Source: Paenibacillus sp. HWE-109 (GTDB lineage Bacteria; Bacillota; Bacilli; Paenibacillales; NBRC-103111). From it: 64,000 nucleotides of DNA. The position numbers and the translations under genes were made by a program. The stretch lies in NCBI RefSeq assembly GCF_022163125.1, contig NZ_CP091881.1:7269001-7333000 (forward strand), written 5' to 3'. The notes beneath the pieces are model-generated. The model saw nothing but the letters and a program-made list of their open reading frames with translations, had not been told where the DNA came from and searched no databases. The number at the start of each line of letters is the position of its first letter. The stretch's first letter is position 1. This document shows positions 40,001 to 48,746 of this stretch, piece after piece.

Positions 40001-42265
40001 CGTGGTTCCTGCAGTCAAGGTTTTCCCGTTGATGCTGCCATAGGTGCCGTTAGGTGCTGCCCTATAGCCGGATACGGTCACATCGTAAGTGCCGTCCTTA
40101 AATTTCAGATCCTTGCTCTGCGCCTCGTCCAATACATTCAGCTTAAACGCCTGATCCTCCCCGACGAGATGGCTGCTCCCTGCAGGCGGAGTCACGCCGA
40201 GCGTATATGCGGGCTTTGGCGGGCCTATCTTTCGAACCTGGCTGCTGTAAAGATCCGCGGTATACAGAACGCCATCCTTGTCTACCGTGAGGCCATTTGC
40301 CCCGGTTGCTACGCTATCGCTATTTACTGCTCCGGTGATATCCATTTTAACGACATACCCTGCCGATATATACAGACTTCCGTCGCTGTCGAAGGCGAGT
40401 CCTCCCGCATAGATGTCGGAGATTAGCGCGCTGATCGTTCCGTCTGCCGCTATTTTGCGGATCGCTTTCTTATCCCGATCTGATATATACAGGTTTCCGC
40501 TCTTGTCCACGGCAATTCCCGTACCATAGCCTATTTGTGCCGAGGTTGCCGGTCCTCCGTCTCCCGAATAGCCTTTAACTCCTGTACCGGCTACTGTACT
40601 GATTATCCCGGTATTCTTGTCTACCCTGCGAACCCGATAAGCTTCGCCATCCATGATATATAGATTTCCGCTGTTATCGATGGCCACTTTACTGGGGCTA
40701 TTTAATTGGGCCGAAGTCGCCGGTCCTTCATCCCCCCGCTTACGATCATCATAATTCCCGAACCCCCCCTTACCCATCGTACCCGCCACCGTGCTGACGG
40801 TGCCATCCGAAGCCAGCTTTACAACCGTACCAAGGTTATTATTGGCGATATACAGGTTGTCGGATTGATCAAACGTCACTCCAGTCGGAAAGCTTACTAT
40901 TAATTTGTCGGCTGTCACCGTGCTGATTTTCTTGCTCTCCTTGTCTACTTTTCTGATTGCATTGTTCCATGTATCCGCAATGTACACATCTCCTTTGCTG
41001 TTCGTTGCCACGTCATAAGGCTTATTCAATCTGGCCAAGGTGGCCAGATTCCCGTCTCCCGAATAGCCGTTAACACCTACACCGGCAACGGCTTGGAGAC
41101 AGTAGCTGCAAGCAGGCGTCTCTCCCCCGTTGCCTCCCGGTTCGGAGTTATCCGCTGGTGGGGTCAGCTTCCGGATCCGGGTGCCTTGGGCATCCTCCAC
41201 ATACAAATTCCCACTATTATCCAGGGCCAATGCATTGGGGTTCTCTAATTGAGCCGTCTTCGCCTCCCCGCCATCGCCAGAATAGCCGCGAATTCCAGTG
41301 CCCGCGATAATGCTGATCTTCCGGAAGATATTATCAATCTTCAGAATCCGGTGATTAAAATAATCCGCTATATACAACGTGCCATCAGCGCCTACCGCCA
41401 TTGCTCTGGGAGCCTGCAGGGCAACATCAGTCGCACTTTCTCCCTCGAGCTTGCTGCCAAACCCAGGGCCGCCGCCGGCCTCGGTCCAGATCAATCCGTT
41501 AAGATCGACTCTGCGAATGCGGCGGTTGCCTTCGTCAAAGATATACATCATTCCCGTGCTGTCAAATCCTACTCCGCTCGGATGGTTCAACAGAGCCTTC
41601 GTCGCCGGCAGGCTGTCCCCTCCAAAGCCCTTCTGGTAGGTGCCAGCTACCGTACTTTTATTGCCGTTCGTATCCACTTTCCGGATCAGGTTGTTGCCAT
41701 ACTCGGCGATGTACAGATTTCCTTTGCTGTCCACAGCCAATCCTCGCGGTTCGCTAAATCCGCCAGGCACCGTGGAAATCCTGCCGTTTGTAAGTACCTT
41801 CAGGATCCGACTGTTGCCGGCATCCGCGATATACAGATTGTCGCCGCTGTCTACCGCCAGACCTCTTGGTCTATTCAATTCGGCTGACGTAGCCAAGCCT
41901 CCGTCCCCCGAGGACCCGGCCTTACCCGTACCCGCCACCGTGCTAATCTTGCCATCCGCTCCGATCTTGCGGACCCGGTGGTTATTGGTGTCCGCTATAT
42001 ACAGATTTCCCTTGCTATCCGTCACCATGCCTCCACTTACATCGACGTCCTGGCCCGGAAGCATAATCGCCGGCAGGCCGCCCAATTGAGCCGACGTCGC
42101 CAACCCCCCGTCGCCCGTAAAGCCGACCTCCCCCGTACCAGCTATTGAGGTAATGGTGTAGCCGCCAGCGGCATAAGCTTTTCCCCCAGACCCGTCAACC
42201 AACAGTCCTATCATCAGCAGAACGGTCAACATACAGGCCACAAGCTGCTTTCCTTTTTTACCCAT
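37007..42265 (-). CDS. Giant NHL-repeat, Ig-like, FN3 and SLH surface protein
   Basis: A 1752-residue secreted protein. I start it at the ATG at 42265 (MGKKGKQLVACMLTVLL), directly after GGAGGAGGGAAAGGA; the frame runs on upstream without support. Order: signal peptide (about 1-33), many NHL/beta-propeller units (about 35-690; repeated NLYIAD, RIRKI, ISTVAGTG, GYSGDGG), two long Ig-like repeats with nearly the same sequence (about 700-1160; TVSKKD and WTLTG in both), two FN3 domains (about 1165-1345), a linker region and three SLH domains at the end (about 1560-1750). It is likely a wall-bound adhesion or matrix protein. The kinase and regulator encoded upstream are co-oriented with it. Confidence 0.85.
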   Translation of the reverse strand: MGKKGKQLVACMLTVLLMIGLLVDGSGGKAYAAGGYTITSIAGTGEVGFTGDGGLATSAQLGGLPAIMLPGQDVDVSGGMVTDSKGNLYIADTNNHRVRKIGADGKISTVAGTGKAGSSGDGGLATSAELNRPRGLAVDSGDNLYIADAGNSRILKVLTNGRISTVPGGFSEPRGLAVDSKGNLYIAEYGNNLIRKVDTNGNKSTVAGTYQKGFGGDSLPATKALLNHPSGVGFDSTGMMYIFDEGNRRIRRVDLNGLIWTEAGGGPGFGSKLEGESATDVALQAPRAMAVGADGTLYIADYFNHRILKIDNIFRKISIIAGTGIRGYSGDGGEAKTAQLENPNALALDNSGNLYVEDAQGTRIRKLTPPADNSEPGGNGGETPACSYCLQAVAGVGVNGYSGDGNLATLARLNKPYDVATNSKGDVYIADTWNNAIRKVDKESKKISTVTADKLIVSFPTGVTFDQSDNLYIANNNLGTVVKLASDGTVSTVAGTMGKGGFGNYDDRKRGDEGPATSAQLNSPSKVAIDNSGNLYIMDGEAYRVRRVDKNTGIISTVAGTGVKGYSGDGGPATSAQIGYGTGIAVDKSGNLYISDRDKKAIRKIAADGTISALISDIYAGGLAFDSDGSLYISAGYVVKMDITGAVNSDSVATGANGLTVDKDGVLYTADLYSSQVRKIGPPKPAYTLGVTPPAGSSHLVGEDQAFKLNVLDEAQSKDLKFKDGTYDVTVSGYRAAPNGTYGSINGKTLTAGTTTVSGVQVVKGEATVNLRLNKARGASLVFSMTGVATPSKQVDYNLDTGSPATLALTTDLAAPEQAGGVFAQQPVIAVNDAYGNWVSKDNSTVATVSKKDTGAWTLTGTTEQKAKSGLITYTDLGAVNEDEVAGAQLVFNATGWPQLTSASVTLPVPAPKYTVSAAAAAAAPVAGVDNLVTLTVRNSLGDTDTTFNGAHEVAISGYIAAPDGSYGSLGGNALTVTSSTYSAMFADGIATVQLQLNQAAKQSISLSVAGVVTPAANVLSITPQAGSPASLALTKDLTAPTRNGGLFAQQPVVTLRDAFGNTSVGDSSTVVTVSKKDAGDWTLTGATTATASSGIVAFTGLGAANDDEVTGAQLAFDAAGLPGVSSAAVTLPEPGAAFVNLKVAASGDSHVLLAWEEVYGTVSYAVYQRTASGTYGAPAATVSGSVYGYDASELTNGTAYSFIVKATNRKGAIVTSNEVSATPGAIPAVPSAPTAVTATAGNGQAIVSFAIPAVNGGSAITVYEVTALPGNITATGPASPITVTGLSNGTTYTFTVRAVNLTGSSAASDVSNAVTPTAPASSGGSPTEPETSNSSAGVEFLVNGKVEKIGTATTAKVKDQTVTTVVVDPKVLERKLATEEQHAVITISVNTKSDVVIGELSGQIVKNMEQKAAVIVVKTENATYTLPAEQINISGLSEQLGKNVQLQDIKITVEISKPAESTVKLLEEAAAKGRFTPVAPALNFTVRGAYGDSTVEVSKFNAYVDRTIVIPEAVNSREIVTGVVVEPDGAIRPVPTQLITVDGKFVAKVSSLTNSTYSIVRHKEEYQDMGQHWARNAVNEMGLRMVVNGTDNHLFQPDQAITRAELAAILVRGLGLKMESGSTAFTDVKPTDWYSSLIQTAYAYKLISGYEDGSFRPNDIVTREQAMVMIAKAMTITNLKAKLPVQSTDATLRPYTDTAAASSWALSSIADSIQAEVISGRESNELAPKGKLTRAEATTIIQRLLQKSGLI

Positions 42266-42370
42266 TCCTTTCCCTCCTCCATCATGATGCATACCAAATA
42301 AAATGAATAAACGACATTTTTCGCTATAATTATACAAATTCATTTTGAACCGAATTTGAACACAGCAAAA

Positions 42371-42403
42371 CGGCCCTCGCCGTCCTGACAGACGAGAGGG
42401 CCG
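42371..42403 (-). terminator. Intrinsic terminator after the response regulator gene
   Basis: On the minus strand GCGGCCCTCTCGTC and GACGGCGAGGGCCG pair around a short loop, followed by TTTTGC. It separates the two-component genes from the NHL-SLH gene, which therefore needs its own promoter. Confidence 0.75.
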
Positions 42404-42415
42404 CACCCCATTCCA

Positions 42416-43549
42416 TTATGAGAATACCGCTAAAGGATTCAACGCCAAGGTCCTCATGTCGATGCCATGAGAAACGCCCAGCTCACGGGCGAATAAGTTC
42501 CTGAGCCATCTTTCATGCGCTACAGCCGCATCCTTGTTATTCATCAAAAGATGCAGCGCAATGATTTTGACATGAATGCGTTCCGTCAAAGGGTGCAGCT
42601 GGGCCCACCTTTCCAAATGCCGCAGGGCTGCATCAAAGCGGTGCTGACCCACCGCATCATTGGTAATATGGTTGAGCAGCTCGACGTACGCCAGCTCAAG
42701 CTCTTCTCTTTTTTCCGCCGCCCATTCATATCCGTTCTCCACTAAATAGCCGCCCTTGTACAACTCCACTGCCCGATGCGCATCTTCTATATGATGGTCT
42801 TCCTTAAAACGCCGGCACCTTTTTTCAAATTCGCTGCAATCCCATAAATCCGGAACCCGTACCAAGCGGCAGCGTCCTCCTGCGGCGCGGCTCTGCTCGA
42901 TAGCCTCGAACAGGCCGAACTCCTCCAGCTCCTTGCGCAGCTGATACATCGTCGTATACAGCATCCCCCGCGCCCGGTCTGCGTCACGGTCTCCCCATAA
43001 CGCATCCATAATCTTCTCTTTGGCAACCGGCTGATTCCCATGATGAAGCAGGAAGGCAAGCAGCTCCTCCGTCTTGGCCCTGCGAAATTTCAGCTCCTTC
43101 CCGTCAGGGGCTTCCACTGAAAATCGTATAAAGCTGCGGACGGACATCTTCTGCTTCAAGTCCAAGCCTAGAGGTTCTACCCTTCGCCTCCTGGCGATCC
43201 GGTCCAATGTCTGGCGCAGCCGCTCCGCCGTTACCGGCTTTAGCACATAATCAAGCGCTTCCGCCTGAAAGGCAGCTACCGCGTAATGATCATAGGCCGT
43301 AACAAAAGCAATCGAAACCCCGGCGTTGCACTCTTGAATACGGCCGGCCAGTTCCAGGCCGTTCATGCCGGGCATCTTCATATCGACGAGCACCAGGTCC
43401 GGTTCCGCCGCGGGCACCCGCTCCAGCAGTTCCTCCGGATCTTGAAAAAGTCCGCAGATATCCACATCGTCAAAAGTCCGGAGCACGCTCTCCGCCATTT
43501 TTAAAGCAGGCAGCTCGTCGTCAACCGCCATCACCTTAATCACACCCAT
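42416..43549 (-). CDS. Response regulator with SARP/BTAD output
   Basis: A 377-residue regulator. The receiver domain spans about 4-122 with acidic residues D10-D11, the phospho-acceptor D56 (LVLVDMKMPG) and K in YVLKP. A winged-helix DNA-binding domain of SARP type follows (about 160-230; TEELLAFLLHHGNQPVAKEKIMDALWGDRD), then a bacterial transcriptional activation domain of tetratrico-like helices (about 240-375). The ATG has AGGAGG just upstream. It overlaps the 3' end of the hybrid kinase by 10 bases, so it is its cognate partner. Confidence 0.88.
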   Translation of the reverse strand: MGVIKVMAVDDELPALKMAESVLRTFDDVDICGLFQDPEELLERVPAAEPDLVLVDMKMPGMNGLELAGRIQECNAGVSIAFVTAYDHYAVAAFQAEALDYVLKPVTAERLRQTLDRIARRRRVEPLGLDLKQKMSVRSFIRFSVEAPDGKELKFRRAKTEELLAFLLHHGNQPVAKEKIMDALWGDRDADRARGMLYTTMYQLRKELEEFGLFEAIEQSRAAGGRCRLVRVPDLWDCSEFEKRCRRFKEDHHIEDAHRAVELYKGGYLVENGYEWAAEKREELELAYVELLNHITNDAVGQHRFDAALRHLERWAQLHPLTERIHVKIIALHLLMNNKDAAVAHERWLRNLFARELGVSHGIDMRTLALNPLAVFS

Positions 43550-46500
43550 TGCCCTCCTTTTGGGATACGGATCGTTACCGTTGTCCCACCTGTGGCCTTG
43601 CTTTTGATGTCCAAGCCGTGGCCGTACACCCGAACAAGTCGGCGCTGAATGTTTTCCAGAGCCACACCACTGCTTTCCGCGTCATTGTCCCTGAATAATT
43701 TATCCTGCAAGGACTGCTCAAACCCTACGCCGTCATCCTCCACAGTAATGACAACATGGTCTTCCGCTGCCCGAACCAGGATCGCAACCGTAACACCCTG
43801 TTTCCGATCAGCCAAGCCGTGCTGCACCGCATTTTCCACCAATGGCTGAATAACGATCGGCGGCAGCAGGCAATGGACCTGACCGTCAATATCATACACG
43901 ATGCGGAGCCGCCCCCCGAAGCGGGCTTTTTCAATCGAGAGGTAGGCTTCAACAAGCTCCAGTTCCTTGCTCAAGGGTATGAGTCTGTCCAGATTCCCAA
44001 AATCGAAGCTGCCCCGCAAATACTGGCTGAGTTTGGCAAGCAAGTCCCGCGCAGCCTGCGGATCATCCAACGAGAAGGCCGAGATTGTATTCAGCGCATT
44101 GTACAGAAAGTGAGGCTTGATCTGCGCCTGCAGGAAAGCCATCTCGTTGCTTGCCGATTCGCTTACGGATGTTTTCATCTTCAGCAGCGTCCGGATGCGC
44201 GCCTTCAATTCGCTGGCGTCAACCGGCTTGCCGAGAAAATCATTCACGCCCTCATCGAAGGCGGCCAGCATTTCCTCCGGCCGGGTTCTTGCTGTAAGCA
44301 GCAGCACCGGAAGGTCTGACAGGGAATAGCGCTTGCGAATGGTCCGGCATACCTCGTAACCGGACATTCCGGGCATCAACAGATCCACAACCGCCAGGTC
44401 GATGCGCCGGTTCAATTCCAATTGACGGATCGCCTCACTCCCGCTGGATACGGCGATAACCGTATATTTTTCAACGGACAACAGATTGAGCAGTACTTGA
44501 CGGTTAGCGGCATCGTCATCCACAACGAGGATGGTAAAGTCTCCGCCGCCTTCCAGGAGGATGGTATCCTTCGGGAAGGCTTTCAAAGCAGCCGCCTCCA
44601 GCAGCGTGTTCACTCTTTCCTCCCGCATACCGACCGGTTGCTCGCCCGCTTCGTTTGCGAGCGGCACTGTAAACGTAAATACCGCGCCTTGTCCCTGCTC
44701 CGACTCCGCCCGAATCGTTCCGCCATGCAACTCCACAAGCCGTTTGGCAATGCTCAGCCCAAGTCCGGTTCCGCCGTAATCCTTGGCAATCGTGTCCCCG
44801 GCTTGCTCGAACGCTTCGAAGATCGCTTCCAGCTTATCAGATGGAATCCCGATCCCGGTATCCGCAACGGAAATCGCCAGCCAACCGTTCTCCTCCCGCG
44901 CCGAAACGGTAATTTCCCCTGCTGCAGTAAATTTAAGCGCATTGCCGACCAGATTGTTCAAAATTTGCGTCAGCCTGTCCTCGTCGGCATAAACAATATG
45001 CCGCTCACTCAGGAAGTCAATAAAGCGCACCGGTTTATCGCCTGCCAAATGGCGGAACATCTCGAATATAATGCGCACAACCGGACGCAAAGCGATGGCC
45101 TGCTGATTCAGGGCCAGCTCTCCATTCTTCAATCTGGAAAAGTCAAGCAGGTCGCCCACCAGATGAGCCATTCTCTTGCCAACACCCGCGATCATCGCTA
45201 CATTCTCCTCTTGCTGTGGAGTCATTGGACCTGCCGCCTCCTCAAGCAGCGATTGGGATATGTTGATAATTCCATGCAGCGGCGTTTTCAGCTCATGGGA
45301 TATATTGGCCAGAAATTCATCCTTCAAATGATCCATATACTCCAGCCGCTCCGATAGTATCCGAACAGCAGCGAATTCATTGACAAACCGTTTGGACAGC
45401 AGCAGCCCATGCGCCAAGAAGAAGCCCATCCATGCGGACAGCTGAAGGGGGAAGTTGACCGGAATACCAAGGTAATCCATGGAGGACAGGACAACCATGA
45501 CCAATAACGGCAATGTGCCGACAAGCAGATAAACCGAGCCATCCATTCTGCGGACAACTCCAGCTGACATCACGTAGATGACATAGAGAACAGCCAGAAA
45601 GGTAAGAGCAAAGCTAACAATACTTGCATAAGTAAATACCGATGCCGGGGTTGCCGCGATGAGCAGCATCCGCGCCGCGATTGCCGCTACGAACAGCTTC
45701 ATCATATGTCTATTAAACAGCTTGGGATAGGAGTGTTTGGCATACAGCAACAAAAATAATTCTATCGACACCCCGGAAAAATCCTGGATTTTGGTAAACA
45801 GCTCGTATGGAAATGCCGCTAGGGGCAGCATCGCGATTTTTTCGCTGTGCGTCATCGAATACAAGGCCGTTGTTACACAGCTCAACCCGAAATAGAGCCA
45901 CGAACGCTCCCGCCCCTGCACCCACCAAAAAAGCAGAATGAAAAAGGCTCCGATTAACAGAAAGGTTGATGCGGCCAACAAATCTTTGGCAATCGCCGAC
46001 TCCCGGGCGGACTGAATGTCCTCCTGAAAGCCCAATACAATGGATTGGGTAATGCCCCCCTGGGAATACCGGTAGTTCGCAACCTGCACGACGATATCAA
46101 GACTGTTGCCGTCCGCCGAAAAAAAACGGACGTACGGCGAGTTCACAGAAACCGTTCCCTGCTTGTCCATCCCCGGGGTGCCCCGGCCGCCGAGCTTCTT
46201 GCCGTTTACGAACAGAGTATGGGCCGTTTTGATATTCGTCTGCCTGATCCCGTAGCTTTGGCCAGCCCCATCCGGCAGTTCAACATGCAGCCGGAAGGTG
46301 GCATACCCGTAAGGCGACTTCTTCCAGTCCTTGACCGTATAATGCTCCCATCTGTTCGGCACGTGGACATAACCATTCATCTCAGGCAGCTTGCCGTTCT
46401 TGGTTTCCGGGAGAAAATCGTCGGGAGTCAGGAGTACATATGGGTAAAATTCCCATTCTCCATCCAGACGGACGCTGCCGTTATCGGCAAAGCTCCAGCC

Positions 46501-46635
46501 GGTTAAATCCATTGTCCCGTTTACCGCTTCAGGCCGGCTTCCTGCAGCAGGCCGGCTTGCCAAGATGAAGTACGTCATCATAAGAGTGATTGCCGCACAA
46601 ATAATTATGAATGCGGCTATTGCTTTTTTACGCAT
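43540..46635 (-). CDS. Hybrid histidine kinase with 7TMR-DISM sensor and two kinase modules
   Basis: A 1031-residue sensor kinase. I start it at the ATG at 46635 (MRKKAIAAF), which has GGGAAGG upstream. Order: an N-terminal transmembrane helix; an extracellular beta-sandwich of 7TMR-DISM type (about 40-205; DGEWEFYPY, YGYATFRLHVELP, HTLFVNGKKL); seven transmembrane helices (about 220-415); HisKA with H447 (ANISHELKTPLHG); HATPase with GGTGLGLSIAKRL; a receiver domain (about 690-810; DLAVVDLLMPG); then a second, LytS-type module with the FLQAQIKPHFLYNALNTIS motif and its own HATPase (QPLVENAVQHG). It presumably senses an extracellular sugar or wall signal and drives the SARP-type regulator. 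Confidence 0.88.
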   Translation of the reverse strand: MRKKAIAAFIIICAAITLMMTYFILASRPAAGSRPEAVNGTMDLTGWSFADNGSVRLDGEWEFYPYVLLTPDDFLPETKNGKLPEMNGYVHVPNRWEHYTVKDWKKSPYGYATFRLHVELPDGAGQSYGIRQTNIKTAHTLFVNGKKLGGRGTPGMDKQGTVSVNSPYVRFFSADGNSLDIVVQVANYRYSQGGITQSIVLGFQEDIQSARESAIAKDLLAASTFLLIGAFFILLFWWVQGRERSWLYFGLSCVTTALYSMTHSEKIAMLPLAAFPYELFTKIQDFSGVSIELFLLLYAKHSYPKLFNRHMMKLFVAAIAARMLLIAATPASVFTYASIVSFALTFLAVLYVIYVMSAGVVRRMDGSVYLLVGTLPLLVMVVLSSMDYLGIPVNFPLQLSAWMGFFLAHGLLLSKRFVNEFAAVRILSERLEYMDHLKDEFLANISHELKTPLHGIINISQSLLEEAAGPMTPQQEENVAMIAGVGKRMAHLVGDLLDFSRLKNGELALNQQAIALRPVVRIIFEMFRHLAGDKPVRFIDFLSERHIVYADEDRLTQILNNLVGNALKFTAAGEITVSAREENGWLAISVADTGIGIPSDKLEAIFEAFEQAGDTIAKDYGGTGLGLSIAKRLVELHGGTIRAESEQGQGAVFTFTVPLANEAGEQPVGMREERVNTLLEAAALKAFPKDTILLEGGGDFTILVVDDDAANRQVLLNLLSVEKYTVIAVSSGSEAIRQLELNRRIDLAVVDLLMPGMSGYEVCRTIRKRYSLSDLPVLLLTARTRPEEMLAAFDEGVNDFLGKPVDASELKARIRTLLKMKTSVSESASNEMAFLQAQIKPHFLYNALNTISAFSLDDPQAARDLLAKLSQYLRGSFDFGNLDRLIPLSKELELVEAYLSIEKARFGGRLRIVYDIDGQVHCLLPPIVIQPLVENAVQHGLADRKQGVTVAILVRAAEDHVVITVEDDGVGFEQSLQDKLFRDNDAESSGVALENIQRRLVRVYGHGLDIKSKATGGTTVTIRIPKGGQWV

Positions 46636-46742
46636 CTGCCTTCCCCTCATACTCAGTAACGGTTTGTGTGAATACGTTCTCGAAAGCACTGTTCTTGTCG
46701 AATAAAGTAGTTGATCTATACCTATATAAAATCCATGTTTTA

Positions 46743-47030
46743 TTACAGCATATGAGGTTGTCCATTCAACAATCGGTGAACTTCTCGCCCTATACCTCCG
46801 TAACTAACCAATCCATCACTTGCCCAATTCTTTGGTTCAATCTCTAGTCTCTCACCTAGTATATTATAAAACTTCTTAGATGTTGAGTTCCAGAATCCAA
46901 AGTCTACCTCGTTATCTTCTTCGCTAACGCCAATATTTCCAATCGTTTCATAGAAACCTTTATACCAACCTTGAAGGTTAATTACTAGAGGCGGAATTTG
47001 CAACTCATAAGGGTTAAGGCTAGTAGGCAA
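46743..47030 (-). CDS. Hypothetical protein or 5'-truncated remnant
   Basis: A 95-codon frame (MPTSLNPYELQIPPLVINLQGWYKGFYETIGNIG...). Only a TTG can start it, and the AGGAG before it is too close; a stop codon lies just upstream in frame. The residue pattern (W-rich, FWNSTSKKFYNILGE, GGIGREVHRLLNG) looks like genuine protein, resembling small immunity-type proteins, but no family is assigned. It may be the tail of a larger lost gene. Confidence 0.35.
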   Translation of the reverse strand: MPTSLNPYELQIPPLVINLQGWYKGFYETIGNIGVSEEDNEVDFGFWNSTSKKFYNILGERLEIEPKNWASDGLVSYGGIGREVHRLLNGQPHML

Positions 47031-47337
47031 CTCCTACTTATGTAAAACAGCCTTATAAATATAGACTAAGATCATTCCATTCATAAATGGGTTTAACCTC
47101 TCAACTTTTGCAAATTAAGGATATTATCAAAACTCTTTTCTGAATGATAGGATATGACTGCTTAACGTAAAAAAGCCCCTTAATAGAGGCTTCTCATCAT
47201 TTCAATTAGTTATCTTATCGTTAGTTGTAAGAGAAAGACTTTGTTCTATGGAATTACGTTCTACTACCACTTCAATTCTCTGCTTTACCACTACTTGTCA
47301 ACGGACATTTACTTCAGCTCTTGCTTCTTATTTTTTA
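47031..47337. other. Intergenic region with a terminator-like hairpin
   Basis: About 300 bases without a recognisable gene. A hairpin at about 47171-47191 (minus strand AGCCTC, loop, GGGGCT, then TTTTTT) looks like a terminator for transcripts arriving from the right. Confidence 0.45.
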
Positions 47338-47383
47338 AACTAAACAAAGAACAGCCGGTTTCCCGACTGTTCTTTGTTTAGTT
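47338..47383 (-). terminator. Strong intrinsic terminator after rpsR
   Basis: AACTAAACAAAGAACAG and its exact complement form a 17-base-pair stem around a CGGG/CCGG inner part; the element lies two bases after the rpsR stop codon. It is nearly symmetric, so it could stop transcripts from either side. Confidence 0.85.
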
Positions 47384-47384
47384 C

Positions 47385-47672
47385 CTATTCCGTTGTGTAA
47401 GGCAACAACGCGATTGTACGGGAGCGTTTGATCGCAATCGTCAAAGCACGTTGGTACTTAGCGGAAGTACCAGTTACACGTCTAGGAAGAATCTTCCCGC
47501 GCTCGCTGATGAACTTCTTAAGAGTCTCGATATCTTTATAGTCAATGTGCTTAATTTTGTTAACTGTGAAGTAACAAACTTTACGACGTTTGCCTTTACC
47601 GCCTTTGCCACGAGGAGCAAATTTGCGATCGCCGCGATCTTCACTATTGTTATCTCTTTTTTGGAAAGCCAT
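47385..47672 (-). CDS. rpsR: 30S ribosomal protein S18
   Basis: A 95-residue S18 protein with a basic N-terminal extension (KRDNNSEDRGDRKFAPRGKGGKGKRR) and the S18 core (KVCYFTVNKIKHIDYKDIETLKKFISERGKILPRRVTGTSAKYQRALTIAIKRSRTIALLPYT). It binds S6 on the small subunit. Last gene of the rpsF-ssb-rpsR operon; 24 bases after ssb. Confidence 0.97.
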   Translation of the reverse strand: MAFQKRDNNSEDRGDRKFAPRGKGGKGKRRKVCYFTVNKIKHIDYKDIETLKKFISERGKILPRRVTGTSAKYQRALTIAIKRSRTIALLPYTTE

Positions 47673-47696
47673 GTGTTTGTTCAGTCCTTTCTACAT

Positions 47697-48182
47697 TTAG
47701 AATGGCAAGTCATCATCGGAAATATCGATCGGTTTTCCGTCATCAATGAAAGGATCCTGCTGCTCGCGCGATCCACCGCCACGATTGCCACTACCGCTTC
47801 CGCCGCCGTAGCTAGCGTTAGAGTTAGATGATCCGCCTTCTTCTCGACTTCCGGCACTATTATTGGACTCAAGGAAACGTACATTATCGGCAATAACTTC
47901 GGTTACGTAAACACGTTTACCCTCGTTATTATCATAATTACGTACTTGAATTCTTCCTTCCACAGCAGTCAAACGACCTTTACGCAAATAGTTCGCGCAT
48001 GTTTCGGCAAGCTGCCTCCACGTGACGATATTGATAAAGTCCGCTTCCCGTTCTTTCGAACCTCCACTTGTGAAAGGGCGGTCTACTGCAAGAGTAAACT
48101 GCGTAACAGCTACACCGGCTGGCGTATAGCGAAGCTCTGGATCTTTGGTCAATCTACCGATAAGAATAACACGGTTCAACAT
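47697..48182 (-). CDS. ssb: Single-stranded DNA-binding protein
   Basis: A 161-residue SSB with an OB-fold (residues 1-105; MLNRVILIGRLTKDPELRYTP), a glycine-serine-rich flexible linker and the acidic C-terminal tip DISDDDLPF that recruits replication and repair partners. It lies between rpsF and rpsR as in most Firmicutes, 35 bases after rpsF. Confidence 0.97.
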   Translation of the reverse strand: MLNRVILIGRLTKDPELRYTPAGVAVTQFTLAVDRPFTSGGSKEREADFINIVTWRQLAETCANYLRKGRLTAVEGRIQVRNYDNNEGKRVYVTEVIADNVRFLESNNSAGSREEGGSSNSNASYGGGSGSGNRGGGSREQQDPFIDDGKPIDISDDDLPF

Positions 48183-48217
48183 CGGACATTCCCCCTGACG
48201 AAAATACTGGCATGCAT

Positions 48218-48505
48218 TTAAGCTACGTCGTTTGTGATTAAGTGACGGATAACTTCATCCGAAATCTTAAGTACGCGATCAAGTTCTGTTACAACAGCAG
48301 GTTCTGCGTTGAAGTGTACCAGCACATAGTGCCCGTCACGGAACTTATTGATCTCATACGCAAGACGGCGTTTGCCCATCAGGTCATGTTTGGAGACTTC
48401 GCCTCCACCGTTCGTGATGATGCCTTGGAACTTTTCTACTGTAGATTGAACAACTTCTTGCTCAATGTCAGTACGAATGATGTACATCATTTCATATTTG
48501 CGCAT
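48218..48505 (-). CDS. rpsF: 30S ribosomal protein S6
   Basis: A 95-residue ribosomal protein (MRKYEMMYIIRTDIEQEVVQSTVEKFQGIITNGGGEVSKHDLMGKRRLAYEINKFRDGHYVLVHF). The true start is the ATG at 48505, with AAAAGGAGGTG upstream; the longer frame adds an unsupported 13 residues. It pairs with S18. First gene of the operon. Confidence 0.97.
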   Translation of the reverse strand: MRKYEMMYIIRTDIEQEVVQSTVEKFQGIITNGGGEVSKHDLMGKRRLAYEINKFRDGHYVLVHFNAEPAVVTELDRVLKISDEVIRHLITNDVA

Positions 48506-48605
48506 GTATTTCACCTCCTTTTGGACTAAGCGGCTCCTATTCAAACTTGTTAGACAAGCGAAGGAGCAAGGAGCGAGGATTCTTATTCAAAACTCGCACC
48601 TGAAT

Positions 48606-48634
48606 ACTATAGCAAATCGAGCGACAGATTACAA
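48606..48634 (-). promoter_or_regulatory. rpsF operon promoter
   Basis: On the minus strand TTGTAA (48629-48634) and TATAGT (48606-48611) are 17 bases apart. The resulting leader of about 95 bases contains a GCGAG/CTCGC hairpin and a GGAGCCGCTTAGTCC stretch before the ribosome site. A ribosomal S6:S18 leader is possible, but I cannot confirm the motif. Confidence 0.6.
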
Positions 48635-48746
48635 GTTTTTCTCTCATAAAGTGCAAAGGATGAACATGGCAATGTTCAACATACATGCTTCCCTCTTCTT
48701 GGGGTAATCTAACTACGATTATAATTCTTATGAAGAGGTGATCATT

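Noticed and set aside
38196..41887. Several long plus-strand frames opposite the NHL-SLH gene
   Set aside because: They are the antisense of a repeat-rich, GC-rich gene on the other strand and show no start sites or domain.
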